Assembly: GCA_946533525.1 (NCBI GenBank)
Contig: CAMNBW010000001.1
Coordinates: 1 to 33,731 of the forward strand
Source: an uncultured Lachnospiraceae bacterium
GTDB taxonomy: Bacteria > Bacillota > Clostridia > Lachnospirales > Lachnospiraceae
Length of the DNA stretch: 33,731 bases
Direction: 5' to 3'
Positions 24,628 through 33,661 of this stretch are shown here, in pieces; position 1 is the stretch's first letter, and each line of letters starts with the position of its first letter. The position numbers and the translations under genes are program-made. The notes under the pieces were generated by a model. That model worked only from the letters and a program-made list of their open reading frames with translations, was not told the DNA's origin and searched no databases.

Positions 24628-26537
24628 AACCGGATGGCGTTTAGCTGTTCAAGCCAGATCGAAGCCTCCGCGTCGGAGGGCATCCTTAAGTCCCCTCTCG
24701 GAGAGACCGCCACGGTACCTACCTTGGGCCCGTCGGGCAGGCAGGAGCGCTTAAACTGCTGGGAGAAAAATCTCCTGTAAAAAGTCTTCAGCCATTTAAG
24801 TATCGTCTCACTATCATGCTCCCCTTCAAAGGCCAGCTCGGCCAGCTTAAAGATCTTGCAGGGCTCGAAGCCGTAGCGGAGCACATAATAAAGGAAGAAG
24901 TCGTGGAGCTCATAGGGCCCGACCAGATCCTCGGTCTTCTGAGAGATCTCCCCGTTTTCGGGCGGGAGCAGCTCGGGGCTTACCGGCGTATCCAGCACAT
25001 CCTCCAGGACCCTCGATAATACCCGGCTTCCCGAATTATCCGCCTCGTACCGCACGAGGTGGCGCACCAGTGTTTTGGGGACGCCGCCATTTACCCCGTA
25101 CATGGACATATGGTCTCCGTTATAGGTGGCCCAGCCCAGGGCGAGCTCGGACAGATCCCCGGTTCCTATTACAAGACCTCCCATTCCGTTTGCCACATCC
25201 ATAAGTATCTGGGTCCTTTCCCTGGCCTGGGAGTTCTCATAGGTGACGTCGTGAACCGACTCATCGTGGCCTATATCCTTAAAATGCTGCCTTACGGCAT
25301 CGCGTATGCTTATCTCCTTAACTGTTGCCCCGAAGCTTTTAGCCAGCTCGAGAGCGTTATTGTAAGTCCTGTCCGTGGTTCCGAAGCCCGGCATGGTTAC
25401 GGCGATAATATCCTTTCGTGGAAGGCCCAGCGAGTCAAAGGCTCTGGCGGATACGAGAAAGGCCAGAGTGGAATCTAGTCCCCCGGAAAGCCCTATCACG
25501 GCCCTTTTAGCACCGGTATGCTTAAGCCTCTTCTTTAAACCCATCGCCTGAATGGAAAGGATCTGCTCGCAGCGCTTTGAACGGGTACCCTCATCCTCGG
25601 GCACAAAGGGAAATCTTCCGGGCCTTGTTTCAAGGCTCAGCTCCTCCTCGGAAAGGCCGAAGCTTAAGTGCAGGTAAGACTCAACAGAAGCGCTTTCAAA
25701 GGTGTTCATCCGCCGTCTCTCGGCAGAGAGCTTCTGCACATCTATATCGGCATAGGTTATGGAATTTTCAAAAAGCGGGGCCTCGGAGAGGAGCTTTCCG
25801 TTTTCGGCAATAATACTTCCGCCTCCGAAGACCAGATCCTGAGTGGACTCCCCTTCGCCCGCGCAGGAATAGACATAGCCCGAAACCAGCCTGGCCGAGA
25901 GCGCCGAAATCAGATTCTTTCTGAAATCATCCTTTCCGACAACCTCATCGGAAGCGCTCAAATTCACGATAAGATTTGCCCCTGCCGCAGCATGCGCCGA
26001 AGAAGGGGTATCTATCACCCAGGCATCCTCGCATATCTCGGCTCCGACTATGACCCCGTCATATCCGTTTGAACCCTCGAATAAAATATCCGTACCGAAG
26101 GGAACCCTGTCCTCTCCTATATTTATGTAAACCGGTTCTCTCCTGCCTTCGGTAAAATATCTCTTCTCATAAAACTCCGAATAGTTGGGTATATTACACT
26201 TGGGAATGAGGGCCAGTATCCGCCCTTTGTAAAGTGCCGCCGCCACATTATAGACCTTTCCCCTGAAGGCAAAGGGCAGCCCCACAAAAACGAGAGCGTT
26301 TCTGACATGGTCTCTTATGTAAACCAGCGCTTCCACCGCCCGACTCAATAATGTCTTTTGCAAAAACAGATCTCCGCAGGTATAGGACGTTATGCCAAGC
26401 TCAGGAAATACAATGATCTCCGCCCCGTGGGCGCAGGCTTCAGCAATCTTTTTTACTATCTCTTTTTTATTGAATTCGATATCGGCAACCTTTACCTCGG
26501 GAGTTACGGCCGCCACCTTTACAAACCCGTTATACAT
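24624..26537 (-). CDS. nadE: Glutamine-dependent NAD+ synthetase
   Basis: This enzyme performs the last step of NAD synthesis, amidating nicotinic acid adenine dinucleotide with ATP and glutamine. The 637-residue protein is a two-domain form. The N-terminal nitrilase-type glutaminase has the E46-K113-C169 triad (FPELG, IPKCNIP, GAEICED). The C-terminal synthetase has the ATP pyrophosphatase loop SGGLDS at 351-356. Length fits the glutamine-dependent class seen in many Firmicutes and actinobacteria. AAAGGAT precedes the ATG. It lies 30 bases after hisC and overlaps addB by 4 bases; a metabolic link to AddAB is not evident, so sharing a transcript may be incidental. Confidence 0.96.
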   Translation of the reverse strand: MYNGFVKVAAVTPEVKVADIEFNKKEIVKKIAEACAHGAEIIVFPELGITSYTCGDLFLQKTLLSRAVEALVYIRDHVRNALVFVGLPFAFRGKVYNVAAALYKGRILALIPKCNIPNYSEFYEKRYFTEGRREPVYINIGEDRVPFGTDILFEGSNGYDGVIVGAEICEDAWVIDTPSSAHAAAGANLIVNLSASDEVVGKDDFRKNLISALSARLVSGYVYSCAGEGESTQDLVFGGGSIIAENGKLLSEAPLFENSITYADIDVQKLSAERRRMNTFESASVESYLHLSFGLSEEELSLETRPGRFPFVPEDEGTRSKRCEQILSIQAMGLKKRLKHTGAKRAVIGLSGGLDSTLAFLVSARAFDSLGLPRKDIIAVTMPGFGTTDRTYNNALELAKSFGATVKEISIRDAVRQHFKDIGHDESVHDVTYENSQARERTQILMDVANGMGGLVIGTGDLSELALGWATYNGDHMSMYGVNGGVPKTLVRHLVRYEADNSGSRVLSRVLEDVLDTPVSPELLPPENGEISQKTEDLVGPYELHDFFLYYVLRYGFEPCKIFKLAELAFEGEHDSETILKWLKTFYRRFFSQQFKRSCLPDGPKVGTVAVSPRGDLRMPSDAEASIWLEQLNAIRL

Positions 26538-26567
26538 GCAGCATCCTTTCTTATAATAATTACCCTC

Positions 26568-27641
26568 TTAACCTCTTCTCTCGATCTCAGGCAGTATCAG
26601 TATCTCGTCCAGTGCCTTGATAAACTCCCGCATCTCCTCGTCGGTGCCTATGCTTATGCGTAAATATTCGTCTATCCTGGGCTTATTGAAATATCTTACG
26701 TAGATGCCCCTGCCTTTAAGCTCTTCAAATATCCGGGCAGCGTGATATTCCGGATTTTTCGCAAAAATGAAATTAGCCATGGAATCGGCAAAGAGGAAGC
26801 CTCTTTTCTTAAGCTCCTCCTTGCACCACTCCCGGGTAGCCTTAACCTTCCCGGTTATCTTATCAAAATATTCTCCGTCCCTTATGGCCGCCTCTCCCGC
26901 TATCAGCGAGGGCAGGTTCATGGTATAGGAATTGACCGAAAACTTGACATCGTTTAAATACTTTATAAGCTCGGCGCAGCCGAAGGCGTAGCCCACTCTC
27001 ATCCCCGCCATGGCCCTCGATTTGGACATGGTGCGAACGACGATCAGATTGCTGTACTTATCGATCAGGGGCAGGCAGGTCTCCCCGCCGAAATCTATAT
27101 AGGCCTCGTCCACAATGACGACGCTTTCGGGATTTCCCGCTATTATCCTTTCAAGGCACTCAAGCCCTTCGGCCACTCCGGTGGGAGCATTGGGATTTGC
27201 CAGAACTATACCGCCGTTTTCAGCCATATAGTCCTCCGCCCCGATGCTAAAATCCTCCCGAAGGGGAAGCTGCTTAAACGGTATCCTGTAAACCTGCGCC
27301 CACACATCGTAAAACGAATAGGTTATATCCGGGAAAAGCACAGGCTTGTCCCCGTTAAAAAAGGTCAGGAAGCACATCGAAAGAACATCATCCGAGCCCA
27401 CGCCGACAAAAATCTTTTCCTTCGCTACCCCATAATACTCCGAAAGAGCCGTCAGGAGGCAATCGCATACCGGATCGGGATACAGGCGAAGGCGGCTGTA
27501 ATCCGCTTCCTTCAAAGCCTGAATTACCTTCTCCGAAGGGGGATAGGGACATTCGTTGGTATTTAGCTTTATAACCTTTTGCTTCGGCTGCTCCCCCGGT
27601 GTATAGGGAACGACCCTTCTGATATTATCCTTTAAGCCCAT
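26568..27641 (-). CDS. hisC: Histidinol-phosphate aminotransferase
   Basis: This PLP enzyme converts imidazole acetol phosphate and glutamate to histidinol phosphate in histidine synthesis. The 357-residue protein has the fold-type I pattern: LANPNAPTG near 147-155, DEAYIDF near 178-184, and the PLP lysine K207 in RTMSKS. The N-terminal KLNTNECPYPPS stretch near 25-36 is characteristic of HisC. A longer frame reaches 27662, but the ATG at 27641 has AAGGTGG at good distance and the MGLKDNIRRVVPY opening fits the family. This start overlaps the previous aminotransferase gene by 17 bases. No other his gene is nearby, so the enzyme may serve histidine, or aromatic or cobalamin precursors, as some relatives do. 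Confidence 0.88.
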   Translation of the reverse strand: MGLKDNIRRVVPYTPGEQPKQKVIKLNTNECPYPPSEKVIQALKEADYSRLRLYPDPVCDCLLTALSEYYGVAKEKIFVGVGSDDVLSMCFLTFFNGDKPVLFPDITYSFYDVWAQVYRIPFKQLPLREDFSIGAEDYMAENGGIVLANPNAPTGVAEGLECLERIIAGNPESVVIVDEAYIDFGGETCLPLIDKYSNLIVVRTMSKSRAMAGMRVGYAFGCAELIKYLNDVKFSVNSYTMNLPSLIAGEAAIRDGEYFDKITGKVKATREWCKEELKKRGFLFADSMANFIFAKNPEYHAARIFEELKGRGIYVRYFNKPRIDEYLRISIGTDEEMREFIKALDEILILPEIERRG

Positions 27642-28818
27642 ATCTCTGCGCCACCTTCTCAAAGCCCGGAATGGAATTAACTATTGTTTCATGGGATACG
27701 CAATAGGAAAGCCTTACATAGCCTCCGTAGCAGAAGGAGGAGCCGGGAACCACCAGGATATGCTCCTTTTTGCACTCCGCAACAAACTCCTTCTCGTCCG
27801 GTACAGGGCTCTTTATCCACATATAAAAGGCTCCCTCCGGGGGTACACATTCAAAGCCCAGCTCTGTAAGGGCTCCGTAGATCTTATCCCTGTTTTTTGC
27901 GTAAAAGGCCACATCTGCCTTCTCATCGATGCACTCTGCTACGACCTTCTGGAAAAGGGAGGGCGCGTTTACACAGCCTATGACCCTGTTGGCGATGGTC
28001 ACTGCCGCAAAGAGCTCCTCGTGATCCGCCGCCTCATCCGGCACTACGAGATAACCTATCCTCTCCCCCGGCAGCGACATGGACTTGGAGAAGGAATAGC
28101 CCACCATGGTATTGTCGTAATACTTTGTGATATAGGGAACCTCCGTATCCGTGTAGACCAGCTCCCTGTAGGGCTCATCGGAAATTATGAAGATCTCCGT
28201 ACCCAGCTCCTTCTGCTTTGCATACAGAATATCGGCAATCCTTTTTATAGTCTCCTCAGGATAAATAACACCCGTAGGGTTATTCGGATTGTTGATGATG
28301 ACCGCCCTGGTCTTTTTATTTATCTTGCTTTCGAAATCCTGAAGATCGGGCTGGAAGGTATCAGGATCGGGCATGGCCGCAATAAGCTTCCCGTCATAGT
28401 TCGCCGTGTAGTTCTTATACTCCACAAAATACGGCGCAAGGGCGATGACCTCATCCCCGGGATTGAGAATGGCCTTTAACGCGCAGTTTATGGCGCTTGC
28501 CGCCCCTACCGCCATCATGATGTTATTCTCGTTAAAATGGGTTCCGTGACGCCTGTTCAGGGCTTCCGCTATGGTCTTTCTGACCTCCGGGTAGCCCGCA
28601 TTCGGCATGTAGCCGTGTATCTTTGTTGACTCCGAGGTGTCCAGAAGCCTCTTCGCAACCTCCTTAACCTTCTCGGGAGCCGGCACATTAGGATTGCCCA
28701 GAGAAAAATCGTAGACATTTTCTGCCCCGAATTCCTTCGCCATCCTCTGTCCTTCCTCAAACATCTGTCTGATGACGGAATTATTGTTCACAAGTCCCTG
28801 CATTTTTTCAGAAATCAT
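27625..28818 (-). CDS. Class I/II PLP-dependent aminotransferase
   Basis: This 397-residue enzyme is a fold-type I aminotransferase of the aspartate/aromatic group. Key features are NNPNNPTG at 176-183, SDEPYREL near 213-220, and the PLP-binding lysine K245 in SFSKSMSLPGERIGY. The N-terminus (MISEKMQGLVNNNSVIRQMF) is typical of a group common in Clostridia annotated only as pyridoxal phosphate-dependent aminotransferase. Amino donor and acceptor cannot be read from the sequence; aspartate or aromatic amino acids are likely. It has a good GGAGG site, lies 21 bases after the signal peptidase gene and overlaps hisC, giving two coupled aminotransferases. Confidence 0.9.
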   Translation of the reverse strand: MISEKMQGLVNNNSVIRQMFEEGQRMAKEFGAENVYDFSLGNPNVPAPEKVKEVAKRLLDTSESTKIHGYMPNAGYPEVRKTIAEALNRRHGTHFNENNIMMAVGAASAINCALKAILNPGDEVIALAPYFVEYKNYTANYDGKLIAAMPDPDTFQPDLQDFESKINKKTRAVIINNPNNPTGVIYPEETIKRIADILYAKQKELGTEIFIISDEPYRELVYTDTEVPYITKYYDNTMVGYSFSKSMSLPGERIGYLVVPDEAADHEELFAAVTIANRVIGCVNAPSLFQKVVAECIDEKADVAFYAKNRDKIYGALTELGFECVPPEGAFYMWIKSPVPDEKEFVAECKKEHILVVPGSSFCYGGYVRLSYCVSHETIVNSIPGFEKVAQRYGLKG

Positions 28819-28839
28819 AACAAGCCTCCATTCAACGTC

Positions 28840-29364
28840 TTATTTGTTGTTTAATAATTCAAACTTTCGCCAGTATTTAAACAAAGCCTTCCCGACTATG
28901 CCCTCCCGGGAAAGATATGTATTTTTCCAGTATCGGGAATCGGCGGAATTGTTCCGGTTATCCCCCATCATGAAGAAATGTCCCTCAGGAACCTCGTAAG
29001 GGCCGAAGGTTCCTTCCGTTCTGACCGTCAGATAGGGTTCCTCAAGGATTTCCCCGTTAATATAGACATTCCCGTCGTGAATATCCACGATCTCCCCCGG
29101 CAGGCCTATAACCCTCTTGATAAACAGTACCTCCTCGTTATCGGGATACTTAAAGATTATAATGTCTCCCCTCACCGGATCCGTGCTCTTGTAAGACAGG
29201 CGCGAGCCTATAAGTCTGTCCTTTGCCATTATGGTGGTTTCCATAGACTGGGTCGGCACGGTGGCATTGACTATCAGCACCTCGGTTATAAAAAGGGCTG
29301 CCGCCGCCGCAATTACTACAACCATTACCCATTCAACTATCTCTTTGATTATCTTGTTTGACAT
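28840..29364 (-). CDS. lepB: Signal peptidase I
   Basis: This membrane enzyme removes signal peptides from secreted proteins. The 174-residue protein has one N-terminal membrane segment (about residues 11-31) and the catalytic Ser-Lys dyad: S40 in PTQSM and K83 in FIKRVIG. The GDNRNNSADSR box lies at 134-144. Length matches short Gram-positive SipS-type enzymes. GGAGAGG precedes the ATG. It lies between the SGNH/MBOAT pair and an aminotransferase gene. Firmicutes often carry several signal peptidases, so this may be one of a set. Confidence 0.95.
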   Translation of the reverse strand: MSNKIIKEIVEWVMVVVIAAAAALFITEVLIVNATVPTQSMETTIMAKDRLIGSRLSYKSTDPVRGDIIIFKYPDNEEVLFIKRVIGLPGEIVDIHDGNVYINGEILEEPYLTVRTEGTFGPYEVPEGHFFMMGDNRNNSADSRYWKNTYLSREGIVGKALFKYWRKFELLNNK

Positions 29365-29378
29365 ATCCTCTCCATTTT

Positions 29379-29403
29379 AAAAAAATTCATGATACCTGTA
29401 TCA
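29379..29403 (-). terminator. Weak terminator candidate between the SGNH gene and lepB
   Basis: TGATAC and GTATCA (29390-29403) form a short AT-rich hairpin that includes the stop codon region of the SGNH gene, followed on the minus strand by a run of seven T. The stem is too weak for confidence, and lepB starts right after it, so partial read-through is likely if it acts at all. Confidence 0.3.
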
Positions 29404-30378
29404 GAAGTATTTCTCTTTAAGCATACCCGTGTATTTTACCGCCCCGGTCCTGTTTAAATGGTTATTATCCCCGAAGCATTCCGCTTCGTACCTGGGGATT
29501 TCCCTGACGACCGTAAATTCCGGATATTTTTTCTCTATCGTCTCCATATATTCCTTAAAGCCCTGTAAATATTCCGGTTTAAGACCGTCGTAGGAGGCCG
29601 GGTTCAAAGGCGCCTGCTCAATGGTGACTTCGATCCCTTCATCCTCGAGCCTCTGTAACAGCCTTTCATAATATTTAGCCGAAATTCCCGAGCTTTTAAA
29701 TTCAGTTTCATGCACCTCGTAGCTGGGCTCATTATTGCTCTCATCCGTCCCGAAAAGGGTAAAGCCCTGCTCCTTACGTACCTGCAGGTAGCGCTCAGTA
29801 TTCTCAGCCCTGCATCCTCCCGGGAAAGCTTCGTACACTGCTGCGAGGTATTTGGAGGGAAACCTCAGCTTATAAGAAATAACATCAGTTATCCAACCCT
29901 TATATGCTACCTTGTCCTCCCCGTACAAGCCCCTGGCCTCTCTGGCCACCTCCAATATCTGCCCTATATCCAGATAATTAAAGTACAGGGTTTGATTGTA
30001 ATTGTCTATATCGTAAAAATGGTAGGGCGCAAAAATCACAAAAGCCGACTTCGGGGCTTCATGCGTCTTTAAATACCTGTCAAGGGCATAGTACATCTCT
30101 ATGGGTGTGGCTCCCCCGATGGCTATATTATAGGTATTTCCGCTTTCGTCCAAATCCAGGGGCAAAACACTGGACTTCGCGCGCGAATCCCCGATAATGA
30201 GGGTTTCATAGCCGCGCCCTTCGTCCCCCTTCCCCGTTACGAACTCCTTCTCCTCCAGCCACATGGGGTATTCAAGGCTCATATAGTCCATGGGTTTTAA
30301 GGCGAGAAAGAGCATCATAAACAGCAGCGGAAGGCCCAGCAATATTAAATTTCTGACCAGTCTGATCTTATCACTCAT
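29401..30378 (-). CDS. Membrane-anchored SGNH-like protein, partner of the MBOAT acyltransferase
   Basis: The 325-residue protein has one N-terminal membrane segment (about 10-28) and an extracytoplasmic domain. It resembles SGNH hydrolases: GDSR at 63-66 (S65), a glycine-rich GGA turn near 88-90, and a C-terminal DxxH with D304 and H307. Such proteins (related in layout to DltD, AlgJ and AlgX) work with MBOAT proteins to move acyl groups onto cell-surface polymers. The gene starts 9 bases after the MBOAT gene, which supports that pairing. No dltA or dltC is present, so D-alanylation of teichoic acid is unlikely; O-acetylation of a polysaccharide is the better guess. The ribosome-binding site is weak, suggesting coupling to the upstream gene. 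Confidence 0.8.
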   Translation of the reverse strand: MSDKIRLVRNLILLGLPLLFMMLFLALKPMDYMSLEYPMWLEEKEFVTGKGDEGRGYETLIIGDSRAKSSVLPLDLDESGNTYNIAIGGATPIEMYYALDRYLKTHEAPKSAFVIFAPYHFYDIDNYNQTLYFNYLDIGQILEVAREARGLYGEDKVAYKGWITDVISYKLRFPSKYLAAVYEAFPGGCRAENTERYLQVRKEQGFTLFGTDESNNEPSYEVHETEFKSSGISAKYYERLLQRLEDEGIEVTIEQAPLNPASYDGLKPEYLQGFKEYMETIEKKYPEFTVVREIPRYEAECFGDNNHLNRTGAVKYTGMLKEKYF

Positions 30379-30387
30379 CTATAAACT

Positions 30388-31827
30388 CTAAAACTGGAAA
30401 TATATAAATCTCTGGGCACCTATATTGGTACTTAAAAGTATCATAAGTATCATCCCGTAATATGCCCCCCAGCGAAGCGCAGGGTTCAGCCCTGTCAGCA
30501 GCTTTTGAGGCTCCCGCCCCCGCTCTCTCATAAAATCCACTGCAAACAGGATCAGTAACGAGAATAACAGTATCCCGAGATTGATATATCCCAGACCCAT
30601 TTCAAACAGATTTGTCTTAGCAAAGTCCCCGAGGCTAAAGCCCGTAAACACTGTCTTTAAAATATCCGCCGCCTGCGAAATGCTCTTCGCCCTGAAAAAG
30701 ACCAGGGTTATATTAAAGAAGAGCACCGTAAGGAAAACCTGTATTCCGTGGTGCAGAAGGCCCGCCAGCCCTCCCTTAAAGGGGACAAGCTCCATGACCC
30801 GCTCCCTGTATTTTTTCAGGACCTCGCCCATAACCTGGAACAGTCCCGACAAAAAGCCCCATAAAACGTAGGTCCAGGCAGCTCCGTGCCACAGGCCCGA
30901 CAGGGTAAACACTATCAGTATATTAACATATTTCCTTATTTTTCCTTTGCGGCTCCCGCCCAGGGGAATGTAGAGATAATCCTTAAACCAGCTCATAAGG
31001 GACATATGCCACCTTCTCCAAAGCTCTGCGCTGGAGGCAGCAAAAAAGGGCTGGAAAAAATTTTCCCTGAGCTTAAAGCCCATGCACTGCGCGGAACCGA
31101 TCGCAAGCTCCGAATAGCTGGCAAAATCACAATAGATCTGGAGGGCGTAGGCAAAGGTTCCAAGGATTAGCTGCAGCGGATTGGCTTCGGTATGGTTGTC
31201 GTATACCAGGTTGGCTACTATGGAAAGCCTAGAAGCAATGACCAGCTTCAAAAAGAGGCCCCAGCCCATCCTTAAAAGCCCTTCCCGGACATTGGCGTAA
31301 TCGAATTTATGCCTGACCTTAAACTGAGGGAGAAGCTCCCCTGCCCTGGAGATGGGTCCGCTTAAGAGCCCTGGGAAAAAGGCTGTAAAGAGCATTGCCC
31401 GGACGAAATTCTTTTCGGCCCCTATATCTCCCCTGTATACGTCTATTATATATCCGACTGCCTGAAATACATAAAAGGAAATTCCAACCGGCAGCAGGAA
31501 GCTGACCTCAAAATAATTTCCGGTCATCTCGTTAAAGAAGCCGAAGTACTTAAAGAAAAAGAGCAGGATGAGCTCAAGGGAAACAGCCGTAACTACTGTT
31601 ATTTTTCTCGACAGTGCATTCTTGTCCGTTTTTTCAAGAATATTAGTCGAAATATAGCTCACTAAAGAAGCGCCGAACAGTATCCCGCCATAGCGGACAT
31701 CGGCGCTCATATAGAAAAAATAGCTTGATAACAGGAGCCATAGGTTTCCCGCCCCGGTACCGAGGCACAGATAGACGATGGAGACTATCGGGAAAAATAT
31801 GGCGTAAGCGACGGAATTGAAAATCAT
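30388..31827 (-). CDS. MBOAT family O-acyltransferase (AlgI/PatA type)
   Basis: This 479-residue multi-pass membrane protein is a membrane-bound O-acyltransferase. It shows the WRRWHMSLMSWFKDYLYIPLGG signature, with H274, and the catalytic histidine H314 in SGLWHGAAW. About ten or more hydrophobic segments are apparent. AlgI and PatA relatives pass acetyl groups across the membrane to an SGNH-domain partner that acetylates alginate or peptidoglycan; the downstream SGNH gene fits that model. The start lies 1 base after the stop of the small acidic protein, whose last codons contain the AAGGATTAGG site. The target polymer is not identifiable because no glycan synthesis gene is in the window. 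Confidence 0.93.
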   Translation of the reverse strand: MIFNSVAYAIFFPIVSIVYLCLGTGAGNLWLLLSSYFFYMSADVRYGGILFGASLVSYISTNILEKTDKNALSRKITVVTAVSLELILLFFFKYFGFFNEMTGNYFEVSFLLPVGISFYVFQAVGYIIDVYRGDIGAEKNFVRAMLFTAFFPGLLSGPISRAGELLPQFKVRHKFDYANVREGLLRMGWGLFLKLVIASRLSIVANLVYDNHTEANPLQLILGTFAYALQIYCDFASYSELAIGSAQCMGFKLRENFFQPFFAASSAELWRRWHMSLMSWFKDYLYIPLGGSRKGKIRKYVNILIVFTLSGLWHGAAWTYVLWGFLSGLFQVMGEVLKKYRERVMELVPFKGGLAGLLHHGIQVFLTVLFFNITLVFFRAKSISQAADILKTVFTGFSLGDFAKTNLFEMGLGYINLGILLFSLLILFAVDFMRERGREPQKLLTGLNPALRWGAYYGMILMILLSTNIGAQRFIYFQF

Positions 31828-31828
31828 C

Positions 31829-32212
31829 CTAATCCTTCTTTTTTAACAGTCCCATTACAGATATGACCACAAGGAAAATACCCACCAGTGCAAACAGTCC
31901 CGCTGCCGCAAGTATAATGGGCTTATCCGCTCCCTCGCCGGTAAAGAGTCCGTAGCTTAAATATACGAGATATCCCCCGCAAAGTATCCTTATAAAATAG
32001 CTGAAGGTAGGGGTAACGTTCTTTGCGCTCTCCTGACTGCCTTCGTCCCCCTCCATAGCCCGGTTCTCTTCCGGCTCTACAGCCCCGTCTTCCTCCGGCC
32101 GGGTTAAAGCTGTGCTTTCAACTGCGCTTTCTTCTGTCTGCCCCGAAGCCATGCTCTCTTCCGCCTGCTCCGGGGTCCTGCTTTCTTCCTGCATATTTTC
32201 CAAAATGATCAC
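31829..32212 (-). CDS. Small acidic membrane protein of unknown function
   Basis: I do not recognise this 127-residue protein. Residues 1-65 are strongly acidic and disordered-looking, rich in Glu, Ser, Thr and Ala with repeated EES/EEN/EED-like patches. Two membrane segments follow (about 70-90 and 99-120), then a lysine-rich tail (KKKD). The likely topology puts both ends in the cytoplasm. The ATG at 32212 overlaps the permease stop by 4 bases; a second ATG at 32194 is an alternative start. It is 1 base from the MBOAT gene, so it may belong to that acyltransferase module or simply share the transcript. Confidence 0.7.
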   Translation of the reverse strand: MIILENMQEESRTPEQAEESMASGQTEESAVESTALTRPEEDGAVEPEENRAMEGDEGSQESAKNVTPTFSYFIRILCGGYLVYLSYGLFTGEGADKPIILAAAGLFALVGIFLVVISVMGLLKKKD

Positions 32213-32889
32213 CTTACATCGCTTGCCCGGAAGGCCTGCTCAACCCTCGCAAGCACAAGCGTCAATATCTTAATAACAACAAAATACAGTACCGCCGCTC
32301 CGATAAGGGGCATAAACGCCTCATAGGTCCTCGAGGCTATCTGGTTTGCCGCCCTTGTCAGGTCAGTAAGAGAAACATAACCCACTATGGCCGTCTCCTT
32401 AAGCAGGGTTATAAACTCATTGCCAATCGGAGGGATTATATTTTTCATGGCCTGGGGCAGGACCACGTACCTCATGGTCATGGCCTTGGACATCCCCAGA
32501 GACCTTCCGGCCTCCATCTGCCCGCTGTCAACCGCAAGAATGCCTGCCCTTACTATTTCCGAAACATAGGCCCCGGAATTCAGACCAAAGGAGATAGCCG
32601 CCACGACCACTCCGCTGTTAAAGCTGGCCAGCACTATAAACCACATTATCAATAGCTGCAGCACGCTGGGCGTGCCTCTTATGATGTCCACATATATGGT
32701 GGCTATCAGATTAAGTATGCTTCTTTTCCCGTCTTCGCGCTTGCTGAGCTTCATCAGAGCAAGTATCGTTCCGAGAATGAGTCCTATTATCGCTGCAAAA
32801 AACGCGACCTCTATCGTGACCCCCAACCCCTGGAGATAAAGCTTCCAGCGGTCTTCGGTAATAAAAGCCGCGGTAAACTTATCCCACAA
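32209..32889 (-). CDS. Amino-acid ABC transporter permease
   Basis: This is the membrane subunit of a polar amino-acid importer (HisM/GlnP type). The 226-residue protein has about five membrane segments and the EAA loop that contacts the ATPase, EAGRSLG at 126-132 followed by the LPQA stretch near 144-147. The gene starts 1 base after the binding-protein stop. No ATP-binding subunit gene follows: the next genes are a small acidic protein and an MBOAT. The ATPase must be encoded elsewhere or shared. The amino acid transported cannot be told from this subunit. Confidence 0.94.
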   Translation of the reverse strand: MWDKFTAAFITEDRWKLYLQGLGVTIEVAFFAAIIGLILGTILALMKLSKREDGKRSILNLIATIYVDIIRGTPSVLQLLIMWFIVLASFNSGVVVAAISFGLNSGAYVSEIVRAGILAVDSGQMEAGRSLGMSKAMTMRYVVLPQAMKNIIPPIGNEFITLLKETAIVGYVSLTDLTRAANQIASRTYEAFMPLIGAAVLYFVVIKILTLVLARVEQAFRASDVR

Positions 32890-32890
32890 G

Positions 32891-33649
32891 TTACTCTTCC
32901 CCTATATATTTTTTAACCAGTTCATCGTAGGTTCCATCCTTACGAAGCTCTTCAAGTGCAGAATTAACCGCGCTGACAAGCTGTGTATCGCCGTTTGGCA
33001 TCGCTATGGCGTAAGCCTCCTCCTCAAAGCCGAACTGCGCTCCGTCCAGGGCCTTGAGCTCCTCGCTGTGTATGGAGACGAAGGTCTCCGCCGGGTTCTT
33101 ATCGATTATTACGCAGTCAAGCCTGTCGTTTAAAAGATCGTTTACGGCATCAACTCCCTTATTGTATCGGGACACCGTGCTCCCCGCAACCTCAGATGCG
33201 ATGAAGTCACCCGTGGTTCCCATCTGGACGCCTATCCTGCAGTTCTGGAGACTGTCGTAAGAATTTATCTCAGAAGCCACAGGCAGTATTACATACTGCA
33301 CTGCCGTGTAGTAAGAATCCGAAAAATCTACGGTTTTTTCCCTCTCTTCTGTTACCGTCATGCCGGCTATAGCCATATCGATCTTGCTGCCTATGGAAGA
33401 AACCAGAGAGTCAAACTCCATGTTCTGGATCTCCACACTTTTTCCCATCTTTTCTCCAACTGCCTTGATAAGGGCTATATCAAAGCCGTCGGGATCGCCG
33501 CTGTCGTTTACATACTCAAAGGGCGGGAATTCCGCATTCGTTCCCACTATCAGGGTATCCTTCCCGGCAACGGAGCTCTTACTGCCGCAGCCTGTCAGCA
33601 TCCCCGCCGTCAGCATCACACACATACATACAGCCAATAACTTCTTCAT
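32891..33649 (-). CDS. Amino-acid ABC transporter substrate-binding lipoprotein
   Basis: This is the extracellular binding protein of the same importer. The 252-residue protein has a lipoprotein signal peptide with lipobox LTGC (C21), so it is tethered to the outer face of the membrane. The mature part is a family 3 solute-binding protein: the VGTNAEFPPFEYV opening near 37-49, GFDIALIKAVG near 58-68, and MAIAGMTVTEERE near 97-109 are typical. A strong AAGGAGG site precedes the ATG, and the gene begins 12 bases after the maf stop. Polar or charged amino acids are the likely ligands, but the sequence does not identify which. Confidence 0.95.
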   Translation of the reverse strand: MKKLLAVCMCVMLTAGMLTGCGSKSSVAGKDTLIVGTNAEFPPFEYVNDSGDPDGFDIALIKAVGEKMGKSVEIQNMEFDSLVSSIGSKIDMAIAGMTVTEEREKTVDFSDSYYTAVQYVILPVASEINSYDSLQNCRIGVQMGTTGDFIASEVAGSTVSRYNKGVDAVNDLLNDRLDCVIIDKNPAETFVSIHSEELKALDGAQFGFEEEAYAIAMPNGDTQLVSAVNSALEELRKDGTYDELVKKYIGEE

Positions 33650-33661
33650 AACTTTTCCTCC

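Noticed and set aside
29401..31827. MBOAT and SGNH genes as dltB and dltD
   Set aside because: No D-alanine ligase or carrier protein gene accompanies them and the MBOAT signature fits AlgI/PatA types better.
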